Assembly: GCA_002688175.1 (NCBI GenBank)
Contig: NZCC01000061.1
Coordinates: forward strand, 1-64,000
Reading direction: 5' to 3'
Source: Chromatiales bacterium
GTDB lineage: Bacteria; Pseudomonadota; Gammaproteobacteria; Steroidobacterales; GCA-2729495
Length of the DNA stretch: 64,000 nucleotides
Below are positions 16,197 to 25,535 of the stretch, in pieces. The notes under the pieces were generated by a model. It ran no database searches. It saw nothing but the letters and a program-made list of their open reading frames with translations, and was not told where the DNA came from. Within the stretch, counting starts at the first letter, position 1. The number at the start of each line of letters is the position of its first letter. A program made the translations under genes and the position numbers.

Positions 16197-16804
16197 CAGA
16201 TCAGAATGAAATAGTATTTATTGTTGATGACGATGTTGCGGTCAGAGATTCTCTGGGCTTTTTACTCAAGAGCGTCGATATCGAATCACAGATCTTTACC
16301 TCCGGAGATGAATTTCTGGCTGCTTACCAACCGGAATGGGAAGGCTGCATACTGCTTGATATTCGCATGCCGGGCATCAGCGGCATGGAAGTACAACGAA
16401 GACTCACCGAGGAAGACTGCAGTCTGCCGATTATTTTTATCACCGGTCACGGTGATATCTCAATGGCCGTCGAAGCAATGCATCTCGGGGCCCATGACTT
16501 CGTACAAAAACCGTTCCACGATCAGGATCTGCTGGACAAAATCCAGACCGCACTGGCCCTGCGCAGGGAAACTCAGGACGAGGTCGAACAGAAAAGAATT
16601 ATTCAACAAAACTACAGTACTCTGACGCCTCGCGAGACCGAGGTCATGTCAGCTGTAGCAAAGGGACACGCTAACAAGGTCATCGCAATGGATCTGGATC
16701 TGAGCCAGCGCACAGTGGAAATCCATCGCGCCCGCGTCATGGAAAAGATGCAAGTTCGATCACTGGCCGATCTCGTCAAACTTGCGGTACGGCTTGAAGA
16801 GTAG
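16193..16804 (+). CDS. FixJ-like response regulator (REC-LuxR HTH)
   Basis: A 203-residue response regulator. The receiver domain has the acidic pocket VDDD (12-14), phospho-acceptor Asp56 in ILLDIRMPG, Thr in FITGHG and Lys in FVQKPF. The C-terminal LuxR-type helix-turn-helix reads LTPRETEVMSAVAKGHANKV. All residues needed for phosphorylation are present, in contrast to the solitary receiver at 16826. It overlaps the kinase gene by 4 bp and is its obvious partner. Targets are unknown; the nearby Rieske oxygenase and the solitary receiver are candidates. Confidence 0.93.
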   Translation: MTDQNEIVFIVDDDVAVRDSLGFLLKSVDIESQIFTSGDEFLAAYQPEWEGCILLDIRMPGISGMEVQRRLTEEDCSLPIIFITGHGDISMAVEAMHLGAHDFVQKPFHDQDLLDKIQTALALRRETQDEVEQKRIIQQNYSTLTPRETEVMSAVAKGHANKVIAMDLDLSQRTVEIHRARVMEKMQVRSLADLVKLAVRLEE

Positions 16805-16825
16805 CCGGGTGGCAAACCAGGCTTG

Positions 16826-17245
16826 CTAGGTGCTGCGTGCCACCTGGTACATTTCTTTTGCCTCCCGCAGTGCAATTTTGATTCTTTTGATCAATTCTCG
16901 CTCGATTACAGGTTTGACGAGATAATCTGATACTTTATTGTGCAACGCAGTCACGGCATGACCGACATCAGGGTCACCGGTCAGGATCATCAATGATAAG
17001 TGACTGTTTCTGTCACGAAGTAAGGATAACAGTTCAAGACCATCCGCACCGGGCAGTGTCATCTCCGATATGACACAGCCAAGCCGGTCTGAGTATTGTT
17101 CGGTGTCCAGAAATATTTCGGCACTAGGGTAACTTACAGCATCATACCCGGTCCGCTTGAGTAACATCTCCAGCTTTGATCGCTGCCCCTCGTCAGGATC
17201 AATGATATAAATTATTGGTCTGATTTTTTTTTCGTTATCGGTCAC
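16826..17245 (-). CDS. Solitary receiver-domain protein with Asp-to-Glu phosphosite
   Basis: A 139-residue stand-alone receiver domain convergent with the FixJ-like gene. Alignment by eye with that regulator puts Glu61 (VISEMTLPG) where Asp56 (LLDIRMPG) should be, and the acidic pair is interrupted (IDPDE instead of VDDDV). The switch Thr89 (MILTGD) and Lys111 (YLVKPV) are kept. It therefore probably cannot be phosphorylated normally and may act as a constitutive, phosphomimetic receiver. Location next to a FixLJ-type pair recalls the receiver-like FixT inhibitor of rhizobia, but that is analogy only. Confidence 0.85.
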   Translation of the reverse strand: MTDNEKKIRPIIYIIDPDEGQRSKLEMLLKRTGYDAVSYPSAEIFLDTEQYSDRLGCVISEMTLPGADGLELLSLLRDRNSHLSLMILTGDPDVGHAVTALHNKVSDYLVKPVIERELIKRIKIALREAKEMYQVARST

Positions 17246-17520
17246 CGGAATCGTTCCATATCACAATTGACCCGGCCCGACTTTGCCGGTCGAACTTGCG
17301 ATGCTATAAACCTTAGACACTACCCAGTCTAGAACCGTATCTGTTTGAAACCATACGGGATACTACTTAAAAAAGCGTAAAATCCGCAGTCTCAGGCATC
17401 AGACTGAAGGACTCTCGCATCAGAACCCTGCAACTCGCCGACCCTCCCTTGTCAACTATTGAATTACACCCATTTGATTTAAGATAGGTTGCAATCATTT
17501 TTTTCGGAACACATTGCCTG

Positions 17521-19569
17521 ATGACACGAACACTTTTTATATGTATTGCTATGACAATACTTTTCACCGGCTGCGGACAACCATTACCCATCACCCCGGC
17601 CGATACCCCTGCACCTGCCCGACAACTCGGCTTTGATCCAGCTGATCTCGACACAACAACCAGACCTCAGGATGATTTCTATGCCTATGTAAACAGTCTC
17701 TGGATTCAGTCGACCAGGATTCCGCCGGAGTGGACAAAATATGGCACGATGCAGATTGTTTACGAGAAAACCGAACAGCAATTAAAGACAATCATCCAGA
17801 CTGCGGCAACCAATACAGATGTCGCAGATAGCGATTCGAAAAAAACTGGTGACTTGTATAACAGTTTCATGAATACGGTACGAACTGAAGAACTCGGTCT
17901 GTCACCACTCATACCCGAACTGGAACGTATCAACGCTCTGCGCAATTACGAAGAGTTGATTCACTATTTCGGCCAAGCGCTCGCAATCGGAATCACGGTA
18001 CCGATCGACTTCTATATAGACGCCGATGCGGCGCAGCCGGATAAGACGCTGGCCTATATCTGGCAAGGCGGTCTCGGCCTGCCCGACCGCGAGTACTACC
18101 TGTCGGAATCGCCACAACTAGTCGAGATACGCAGTCAATACCATACCCATATTGACAAGATGTTCAGCCTGGCGGGCTGGGCAAATGCCGCTGATGCTGA
18201 AACCATCATCAGCATTGAGAAACAACTTGCCGAACAGCATTGGAGCCGCGTGCAGAACCGTGATCGTGAGAAAATATACAGCAGCAAGTACACGGTCACT
18301 GCCGCAAATACACTAAGCCCGGGATTTGACTGGACTATTTTTCTGAACTCCTGCGAGTTTGGCATCCCAGAACAATTTATCATCGCCCAAACGGACTACT
18401 TTGCAGCACTAGGACAGATCATCCGTTCAATTCCCGTTGCAGACTGGCGCACTTATCTGCGATTCAACGTACTGCGCGCATATGCGCCGTATCTGAACGA
18501 AGCGATAGTTACCGAAGATTTCAATTTTAGCCGCCGTATCCTGCGCGGTCAGGAACAGATTCGACCACGCTGGAAGCGTGGCATCCGACTGGTTAATGCT
18601 TCACTGGGCGAAGCAATCGGCAAGATTTATATTGAGCAATATTTTCCAGCAGATTCCAAACAACGCATTGATATGATGATTGAGAATCTACGGGTGGCCT
18701 TCCAACAGTCGATCGATTCACTCGAATGGATGACTGATCAAACGAAACAAGCTGCTCAGGAAAAACTGGCACTTTTCACGACCAAAATTGGTTACCCGGA
18801 AAAATGGCAGGACTACACGACACTCAAAATTGATGCCACGGATCTTATCGGTAATGTTCGTCGTGCGTATGAATTCTCACACCGAGAAGCCATCGCAAAA
18901 CTTGCCAAACCGGTGGATCGAAGTGAGTGGGGCATGACGCCCCAGACCGTCAATGCATATTATCGCCCGACTCTGAATGAAATCGTATTCCCGGCTGCAA
19001 TCCTGCAACCGCCATTCTTTGACGTCTCAGCTGACGATGCATTCAATTATGGTGCTATCGGTTCTGTCATCGGTCACGAATTCAGCCACGGCTTCGACGA
19101 TCAGGGCAGAAAATTTGATGGTCGGGGCCGGCTCGCTGACTGGTGGACCGAAGATGATGCAAGTGAATATGAAATCCGCAGCGCTGGCCTGGTTAAACAA
19201 TACGATGCCTTCCTGCCGATTCCCGATCAGGCTGTCAATGGCAAGCTGACACTTGGTGAAAATATTGCTGATCTTGCCGGACTGATCATAGCTTATCGCG
19301 CCTGGCAAATTCTCATTGATGATATGAAACCACAGGTAATCAACGGCTTCAGCGGCGATGAAAGATTTTTCATTGGATACGCGCAGACCTGGCGAACCAA
19401 AATTCGTGAAGAATCGCTGCGTGAAATGCTGCTCAGTGACCCACACTCACCACCGAACTACCGGGTTATCGGCGTACTGCAAAATATGCAGGAATTCTAC
19501 ACAGCCTTTGGCATAACCTCCGGAGATGGAATGTACCTCCCGGATGAACAACGTGTGCATATCTGGTAG
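17521..19569 (+). CDS. M13-family zinc metallopeptidase lipoprotein
   Basis: A 682-residue neprilysin/PepO-like oligopeptidase. The N-terminus has a lipoprotein signal ending FTGC with Cys18 as the acylated residue, so the protein is probably anchored at the envelope. The zinc site is HEFSH (His519, His523) with the third ligand in ENIADLAG (Glu580). The substrate-binding motif NAYY and the NEIVFPA motif precede the zinc site, as is standard for M13. Length matches the family. An SDR gene follows after 16 bp, so the two may share a transcript. Confidence 0.94.
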   Translation: MTRTLFICIAMTILFTGCGQPLPITPADTPAPARQLGFDPADLDTTTRPQDDFYAYVNSLWIQSTRIPPEWTKYGTMQIVYEKTEQQLKTIIQTAATNTDVADSDSKKTGDLYNSFMNTVRTEELGLSPLIPELERINALRNYEELIHYFGQALAIGITVPIDFYIDADAAQPDKTLAYIWQGGLGLPDREYYLSESPQLVEIRSQYHTHIDKMFSLAGWANAADAETIISIEKQLAEQHWSRVQNRDREKIYSSKYTVTAANTLSPGFDWTIFLNSCEFGIPEQFIIAQTDYFAALGQIIRSIPVADWRTYLRFNVLRAYAPYLNEAIVTEDFNFSRRILRGQEQIRPRWKRGIRLVNASLGEAIGKIYIEQYFPADSKQRIDMMIENLRVAFQQSIDSLEWMTDQTKQAAQEKLALFTTKIGYPEKWQDYTTLKIDATDLIGNVRRAYEFSHREAIAKLAKPVDRSEWGMTPQTVNAYYRPTLNEIVFPAAILQPPFFDVSADDAFNYGAIGSVIGHEFSHGFDDQGRKFDGRGRLADWWTEDDASEYEIRSAGLVKQYDAFLPIPDQAVNGKLTLGENIADLAGLIIAYRAWQILIDDMKPQVINGFSGDERFFIGYAQTWRTKIREESLREMLLSDPHSPPNYRVIGVLQNMQEFYTAFGITSGDGMYLPDEQRVHIW

Positions 19570-19585
19570 CTAACCGGAGAATCTA

Positions 19586-20482
19586 ATGGCCAATCCTTCG
19601 ATGACCGGCAAGATTTGCATCATCACCGGTGCAGCAAGCGGGATGGGCCGCATCGCAGCTCGTGAGCTGGCCAAAATGGGTGCAACGATCATCATGAATG
19701 ATCGGGAGCTTGATGAAGGTCGCGAGGCATGTGCAGATATCATCAGAATATCCGGTAATGACAAGGTCAGGTTTATCGGCTGTGACATGGGTGAATTTAA
19801 CCAGGTACGTTCGTTTGCCGAACATATTTTGCAGCATTATCCTGCCGTACATGTCCTGATCAACAATGCCGGGCTGACCGACCCGGAACTGAAATTCAAC
19901 AATGACGGCCATGAACAACATATGGCAATCATGCATCTTGGGCACTACCTGTTGATCCAACTGCTGCTTGATTGCATGCTGAAGAGCGCACCGGCACGCA
20001 TCATTCAGATCTCATCAGAAGCGCACAAAGCCGGCTCCGGCATCGATTTTGATGACATGGTCTGCAATAAAATCTGGAAAGGCAGACGCTACGCTAACTT
20101 TGGTGCATTTCAGGCCTATCACCGGGCAAAGCTGGCCATGATCTTCGCCACCTACGAACTCGCCGATCTGTTGAAAGGTACCGACATCACCATTAATGCG
20201 GTCTCACCCGGATTTTTTGTCGGCACAAATGTATTCCGACATATGCGCGGCATTATGAAACTCGGCGTCAAACTTGTCAGACCGTTACTTGCTGATCCCG
20301 AACGTTCGGCTCAAACCTACATATATCTTGCCACCTCACCAGAGGTTGAAGGTATTACCGGTAAATACTGGGAATATTGCAAAGAAAAAGATACGTCACC
20401 AATGTCCCATGACAAATTGCTGCAAGAAAAATTGATTTACTTTAGTAAAAATGCACTCAAGCTTAATCAGACACCCCTCTAA
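19586..20482 (+). CDS. Short-chain dehydrogenase/reductase, retinol-dehydrogenase-like
   Basis: A 298-residue classical SDR. The cofactor motif is TGAASGMG near residue 12, NNAG lies near residue 95, and the catalytic YHRAK has Tyr near 175. The region after NNAG (HLGHYLLIQLLLDCML) and overall length resemble the RDH11-14/WW-domain oxidoreductase group. NADP or NAD preference and substrate are not evident. It lies 16 bp after the M13 peptidase gene, probably cotranscribed without a clear metabolic link. Confidence 0.9.
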   Translation: MANPSMTGKICIITGAASGMGRIAARELAKMGATIIMNDRELDEGREACADIIRISGNDKVRFIGCDMGEFNQVRSFAEHILQHYPAVHVLINNAGLTDPELKFNNDGHEQHMAIMHLGHYLLIQLLLDCMLKSAPARIIQISSEAHKAGSGIDFDDMVCNKIWKGRRYANFGAFQAYHRAKLAMIFATYELADLLKGTDITINAVSPGFFVGTNVFRHMRGIMKLGVKLVRPLLADPERSAQTYIYLATSPEVEGITGKYWEYCKEKDTSPMSHDKLLQEKLIYFSKNALKLNQTPL

Positions 20483-20556
20483 GTCAGGTAATAGCGGTTA
20501 AAGTCAATCCTGTTGTAACGTACAGATAATAGAACTGCGGCAAGTTCACTTTATTG

Positions 20557-22638
20557 TTACTGGTCTTTTCTCTTTTTTAGCAACCTGTCAAATAAACTCT
20601 TCACTTTCTCGGCTGCTTTCTCGGTTGCCTTATCAGTGGCAGCCTCGACCGCCTTGTCTTTTGACTGCTCCCGATCCTTTTTAACCTGCTCGAAGACGAC
20701 CAGGCGTTGCCGACAGCGTTCCGGCCCGGTTTCTGCCGCAACCTCCAACTGTTCAACCTCACTTTTGGTTGCCAATGCGGCACCATAGCCAAAAGCCCTG
20801 TCAGCTAATGCCTTGGCATCAACTTTACCCGTTGGTGCTGCCAACGTTCCGCGAACCTTGAAAGGCGGTAAAATGCTCGCTGCACTGCGGGTAGCGGACA
20901 AACGATCAAAATCAAGCCGCAGAGATTCATCACGCAAGTTGACCTGACCACTGCCAAACAGTGATACACCACGCGTATCAACAACAAGACTGGACGGCAC
21001 AGCGATACCATCCCTGATGCCAACTTCAGTTATTGCACAATGCAGGTCAATCGGCTCCGATGCACCGGATTTATTCATAATGGACCTGATATCCGTGAAT
21101 GCACTTTGTATCAATCGATTATTTATCCTGGCAGTCCCCAGCTCAACTTTCAGCGAGCCATTCAATGACGCCATAATCTCACGCACTGATATTCCTCTAC
21201 CGGTTACATTAATGTTCAGGTCAAGTTGACCTCCCGTCAGCATCGTGACGTCATCATCATTGAACAGGCTGCCAGCTTCAGGGTGGTGAATATCCAGCAT
21301 CGATACCACCTCAGCTTTATCGCCAACTAATTTGAGTTTACCCGAGCCATTGACTGTTGCGCCCATGACTTTAAAGTTGAGCGGCTTGACTGATATCGTC
21401 TTCGGCGCAACATCAAGCTCAATATTCAGATTGGTTAACGTTGTCTCAGGATCCAGTATCAACTCACCAAAAGTGATCTTCACACTGCCAGTGATCGTAT
21501 CCAGCGTCGCCATGGCCTCTAACGGTAACGGATCATCTGGAAACAATCTCTCATTCGGGTCACTCGTTTGCTCCCCCGTCACACTTGCTTCGTCCACAGA
21601 AGACTCAACTGATTCATCCCCGGGTAATAACTGTGTCAAATCAATCTGTGGTGAATTAAGACTTGCTTCCAGTTGCATTAACTCCCCGGCAATATTGATT
21701 TTCAGATCACCATCAATTTGCATTCCGCCACCACTGAGAGACAGGTTTGTAACCTGTATCTCCTCAGCCGTCCCGGTGATGTCAGCAGCTATCCCGTAGG
21801 CGCCAAGGTCAGGAATCTCCGTACCGGCCAGCCCTGACCAGGCTGCCAGCGAGTCGCCTGCCAAACTTACCGCAACGTCAATACCCTGCTGGGAGATTGC
21901 ATCCTGAATATTGCCGGTGACCCTGGCCCTTGCATCGAGAATATCTACCGTCAAATCCAGTCCAAGTGGCCCTCCGGACAGGAGGCCCGCGATACCAATA
22001 ATTTCACCCGCCAACCTGACGGGTTCATCGCCAAATGAGGCTTTCAGGTCGATGACAAGGGGCGCCTGGGCCGACTCCATTTGCGCGCCCAGTTCAGCAA
22101 TACGAAAGCGCTGAACTGTGCCGCTCTCACCATCTTTGTACACGATGGCAGCATCCCGAATTACAATTTTCTTCAAGACTGCTGTAGTCAAAAAAGTATC
22201 ACCATCGGAGACCGGCTCGGGATCAATAGCGGCATCGCCCGCCATCTCAAACTCCCAGTTACCCTTGCCGTGCTGATCAGTTTCCAGCATGAGATCCAGG
22301 CCGACAATCTCCAGCCGGCTTAGTTCTATCTGGCCAAAAACAAGCGGCAATAGCTTCAGATGAGCTTCAACATGCTCGACCAGCAACATTTCATCACGGC
22401 TTGCCCAACCCGCATTCTGTACTGAAACAGCATTAACACTGATGCCCGGTGACAGACCAATATTGATATTCAATGCCCCGTTGAGATGAAGCTCCCTGCC
22501 AATCGCATCCCTGACGACATCCGCGATGGGCTCTTCATATTCACTCAAATCGATTGAATTCAGCGTCATGATCGCAGCGGCAAATCCGCCGGCAAGCACG
22601 ACAACCAGAATAACAATGCCGATCAACAGTTGCTTCAC
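20557..22638 (-). CDS. AsmA-family envelope protein
   Basis: A protein of about 693 residues with one N-terminal membrane segment (KQLLIGIVILVVVLAGGF) followed by a long periplasmic beta-rich region typical of AsmA/TamB-like proteins. These proteins are implicated in phospholipid transport or outer-membrane homeostasis. The family motif GRELHLNGALNINIGLSPGI is recognisable near residues 45-65. The C-terminal 90 residues are rich in Lys and Glu and probably cytoplasm-like or coiled. GTG 22638 is preferred because GAGGTGG lies nine bases upstream; the longer frame to 22695 lacks this. It is monocistronic and convergent with the SDR gene. Confidence 0.88.
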   Translation of the reverse strand: MKQLLIGIVILVVVLAGGFAAAIMTLNSIDLSEYEEPIADVVRDAIGRELHLNGALNINIGLSPGISVNAVSVQNAGWASRDEMLLVEHVEAHLKLLPLVFGQIELSRLEIVGLDLMLETDQHGKGNWEFEMAGDAAIDPEPVSDGDTFLTTAVLKKIVIRDAAIVYKDGESGTVQRFRIAELGAQMESAQAPLVIDLKASFGDEPVRLAGEIIGIAGLLSGGPLGLDLTVDILDARARVTGNIQDAISQQGIDVAVSLAGDSLAAWSGLAGTEIPDLGAYGIAADITGTAEEIQVTNLSLSGGGMQIDGDLKINIAGELMQLEASLNSPQIDLTQLLPGDESVESSVDEASVTGEQTSDPNERLFPDDPLPLEAMATLDTITGSVKITFGELILDPETTLTNLNIELDVAPKTISVKPLNFKVMGATVNGSGKLKLVGDKAEVVSMLDIHHPEAGSLFNDDDVTMLTGGQLDLNINVTGRGISVREIMASLNGSLKVELGTARINNRLIQSAFTDIRSIMNKSGASEPIDLHCAITEVGIRDGIAVPSSLVVDTRGVSLFGSGQVNLRDESLRLDFDRLSATRSAASILPPFKVRGTLAAPTGKVDAKALADRAFGYGAALATKSEVEQLEVAAETGPERCRQRLVVFEQVKKDREQSKDKAVEAATDKATEKAAEKVKSLFDRLLKKRKDQ

Positions 22639-22719
22639 AATAAAATCCACCTCTATATATAAGACCAACCGCCCACACCAATATAGCGGATGCATGACAT
22701 ACGAACCACGAGATTGTCT

Positions 22720-22801
22720 GAATTATTCTGTCGGTTGCCCCCTCTGAAACCTTAAAGCCGCTCGTGCGGCGTTTCAGAGGGGTCAACCGACAGAATAATT
22801 C
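22720..22801. repeat. Long near-perfect palindrome with REP-like core
   Basis: An 82-bp hairpin. Outer arms of 18 bp (22720-22737 with 22784-22801) are perfect. After one mismatch, a 12-bp stem (22739-22750 with 22771-22782) leads to a CTTAAA bulge and a GCCGC-TCGT-GCGGC apex. The apex and bulge are identical in layout to 20-61. No T-run follows. It lies between the divergent AsmA and alpha/beta-hydrolase genes, next to runs of nine C and eight A. Confidence 0.85.
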
Positions 22802-22986
22802 AACCAGGGAAAGACCACCCCCCCCCAAAAAAAAGGTGTTGATCCTGCAGTAAAGAATAAAAACACCTCGTCAGAATCGAGCAGGAAAATTCAAGATAAC
22901 CATACCTTGATCACCCCCCCCCTTACACAAAATAACGACAGGATTTCTCCGCTAGAATAAAGCCTCTTTTCAATCGGAACCCATAC

Positions 22987-23931
22987 ATGCACATCCTGAA
23001 ACGAATCCTGACCGGCTTTTGCATAGTCCTCCTGGCCGCCTATATCAGCCTGATCGCATATGCCTACTGGCCAACCGGAATAGAAGAAGTGCCAGCCCGC
23101 ACCCTGGCCGGCCCGAACGATCGCTTTATCGCTGTCAATGGCCTCGAATTGCGCTATCAGACCTTCGGCGAAGCCGTGCCGGGAAAGCCAAGCCTGGTCC
23201 TGATTCACGGGTTTGCAAACTCACTGCAGTCATTCCGCAAGCTGGCGCCGCTTTTACAGAAGCACTTTCATGTCGTCACGTTAGACCTGCCCGGATTTGG
23301 CTTGTCGGCGAAACCGGTCGATTACACTTATACAAATGCAAACCAGGGCCGTACTATCGGTTCATTTATCCGCAAGCTTGGTCTTGAGAAAGTCGTCATT
23401 GGCGGCCACTCTCTGGGCGGTGCAATTGCCGTACACATCGCCGTAAAAGAACCCGGCATCACCGGCCTTTTGCTGATCAACCCGGGCATCATCAACACCG
23501 GCGTACCGGCTATCACACAATACCTCCCGTTTCCGTTTCAACGGCTGTCCGCCAAGCAATTCGGCGATCGCGCATTTCGAGAACAATTCCTCAAGTTGTC
23601 TTTCATCCGTCCGGAGGTTGTCACTGACGAGGTCATGGACAACCTGATGCTCGCAACCCGCAGTGAAGGCTTTCTCAGCGGATCAACAGCTATGATGGGC
23701 TTTTATGAAGAGGCGACTGAATACGAATTACTAAAGGACCTTAGCGTGCCAACATTGATCCTGTGGGGCGCTCGAGACCGGAATAAAACACCTGAAGAAC
23801 TCGCCCAGTTGCGCGCCGGAATACGGGACCATAGAGTGGTTGAGGTGGCCGAATCAGGTCACTACGTACACGAAGAAGGCGCCATCGAATCAGCCGATGG
23901 GCTAATCAGAAACTACGATCTGTGGCAGTAG
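22987..23931 (+). CDS. Membrane-anchored alpha/beta hydrolase
   Basis: A 314-residue alpha/beta-hydrolase with one N-terminal hydrophobic segment (residues about 8-28), so it is anchored to the inner membrane or exported. The oxyanion segment is LIHGFANSLQSF, the nucleophile elbow GHSLGG, the acid LWGARD and the base ESGHYVHEE, a complete Ser-Asp-His triad. Substrate class (ester, lactone, C-C bond) cannot be decided. It is convergent with the MFS gene downstream. Confidence 0.87.
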   Translation: MHILKRILTGFCIVLLAAYISLIAYAYWPTGIEEVPARTLAGPNDRFIAVNGLELRYQTFGEAVPGKPSLVLIHGFANSLQSFRKLAPLLQKHFHVVTLDLPGFGLSAKPVDYTYTNANQGRTIGSFIRKLGLEKVVIGGHSLGGAIAVHIAVKEPGITGLLLINPGIINTGVPAITQYLPFPFQRLSAKQFGDRAFREQFLKLSFIRPEVVTDEVMDNLMLATRSEGFLSGSTAMMGFYEEATEYELLKDLSVPTLILWGARDRNKTPEELAQLRAGIRDHRVVEVAESGHYVHEEGAIESADGLIRNYDLWQ

Positions 23932-23975
23932 CAGGCAAGCATTTTTTCAGCTATTAAACCTGCCGATCATGAGCG

Positions 23976-25193
23976 TCAACTCTGTTCTTTGACGGCAACT
24001 TCAACCGGGTCGGGTATGTTAATAACCCAGAAGATAATACCGACCAGTATCGACAATACAGCACCGCCGATCATCGGTACATTAGGCGAGAACTTATAGA
24101 CGATACCACCGAGTGCCGGCCCGAAAACCATACCAAAGGCGGGAGCTGAAGCCAGCCAACCGGCAACGGCACCCTGCTCATGAGCCCCTACCGCCAGGCT
24201 GGCCGCGGCATTCAGACCAGGCGCTGCAAGCGCAAAGGAAAAACCCATCCCGGCAAAACAGAAGTACAAAGCGATAAGACTGCTCGAGTTTGCGAACAAC
24301 AGCAGTACAGCCGCAAAAATAAAAAATGCTGTGCGCAGCAGAAATCTTGGCGTTAGTTTCCAAATCTGCATAATACTGATCTGCACAATAAGCATAACGA
24401 TCGCCATGCTGAGCAGCGCAATACTTGCAACCTCGATAACATCGGCACGCACCGTCACGCTGAACCGATCCTCAATATAAAATGCCGTGATGACCTGTAC
24501 CGCAGTAAAGACCATAAATATTACAAACCAGCCGAGCAGATAAGGAAAAATACGCCTGTCGAATGCACTGACCTTTGCCTTGTTATTCAGATCTACATGC
24601 CTGGCAGGCTCGGTCAACTTGATACCGCTGAGTACCGCCGCAATCAGAGCCAGGACGGATGCCGCATACATCGGTACAACCGGGCCGAGTTTGGCCAACA
24701 GGCCGCCGAGTGCCGGACCAATGATCGTTCCGATACCGCCTGAAGCAGCAACAAGTGCCATACCAGCTGCACGATTCTTCGCCTCTGTCGTATCGGCAAT
24801 ATAAGCCGTTGCCGCCGGTGAAATTGCCGAAGCCAGCATGCCGTAGACGAGTCGCGAGGCGAGCAATAGAAAAAATAATGGCGTCGCTGCCAGCAGCGCC
24901 CACAAACCTACCTGTATACCGAAAGCAAGTAGCGAATAACCGGCCGCATAACCGATCAGACCGAGAATAAAGATCCGCTTGCGGCCCTTTGTTTCACTCG
25001 CTCGCCCCCAAAATGGAGAAAAAATTACGACAGCGATATTTGATGATGAAATCAGGATGCCGAACTGGGCCTCTGTCAATCCTATATCTCGGGCCAGCGG
25101 GCCAAAGACAACATATAAAAGTGACTGGCCGATGCCATACGTTACGAGACCGAATAATAAAATTGCTTTATCTCTGGACATGAAACGAATCAC
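23976..25193 (-). CDS. Major facilitator superfamily transporter
   Basis: A 405-residue polytopic membrane protein with about twelve hydrophobic segments. The motif-A-like loop GRASETKGRKRIF lies between segments 2 and 3, and GGIGTIIGPALGGLLAKLGP is typical of drug:H+ antiporter-like segment 5. It resembles multidrug or tetracycline-type exporters, but the substrate is not predictable. The start could also be the internal ATG at 25181; neither has a clear ribosome-binding site. It is monocistronic and downstream of aceA on the same strand. Confidence 0.85.
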   Translation of the reverse strand: MIRFMSRDKAILLFGLVTYGIGQSLLYVVFGPLARDIGLTEAQFGILISSSNIAVVIFSPFWGRASETKGRKRIFILGLIGYAAGYSLLAFGIQVGLWALLAATPLFFLLLASRLVYGMLASAISPAATAYIADTTEAKNRAAGMALVAASGGIGTIIGPALGGLLAKLGPVVPMYAASVLALIAAVLSGIKLTEPARHVDLNNKAKVSAFDRRIFPYLLGWFVIFMVFTAVQVITAFYIEDRFSVTVRADVIEVASIALLSMAIVMLIVQISIMQIWKLTPRFLLRTAFFIFAAVLLLFANSSSLIALYFCFAGMGFSFALAAPGLNAAASLAVGAHEQGAVAGWLASAPAFGMVFGPALGGIVYKFSPNVPMIGGAVLSILVGIIFWVINIPDPVEVAVKEQS

Positions 25194-25535
25194 TGTAATA
25201 GATGTATAAACGACGGTTCATTCGCGTCGACAAATGAAATCAACAATCCGGGGGGATCAGATGAACCGCAGCACTTGCTGATCGGCCGTATAAGGAGCAG
25301 GGATAATATGAGCCGGAACCATTAATTGCAACGCGAGTGACGTTCCGATAGTCAGAATGAACAATATTCCTGGCATTCGACACCTTATCACCGCAAAGAA
25401 GAACCTCCACCCACTGCTGTGCCACAGGCCTGTTTTCAGGCCATGTCAGAAATCAACAACCAGAAGGTCGGCATGATGCGCAAGGGATGCCTCGCGTAAA
25501 TTCTTGAGCAGGCCCGGAGCCCACCGGCAACAGTG
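25194..25535. other. Intergenic between aceA and the MFS gene, no gene seen
   Basis: About 340 bp. The short open frames here lack family features or good starts. No convincing hairpin with a T-tract was found downstream of aceA. It should contain the MFS promoter. Confidence 0.5.

Noticed and set aside
16807-16849. GGTGGCA/TGCCACC stem between the FixJ-like and receiver genes
   Set aside because: The loop is long, there is no T-tract, and half of it lies within the receiver gene.
22818-22922. Runs of nine C, eight A and nine C, considered as phase-variable tracts
   Set aside because: They lie in noncoding DNA before the hydrolase gene, not within a frame, and could be sequencing artefacts.
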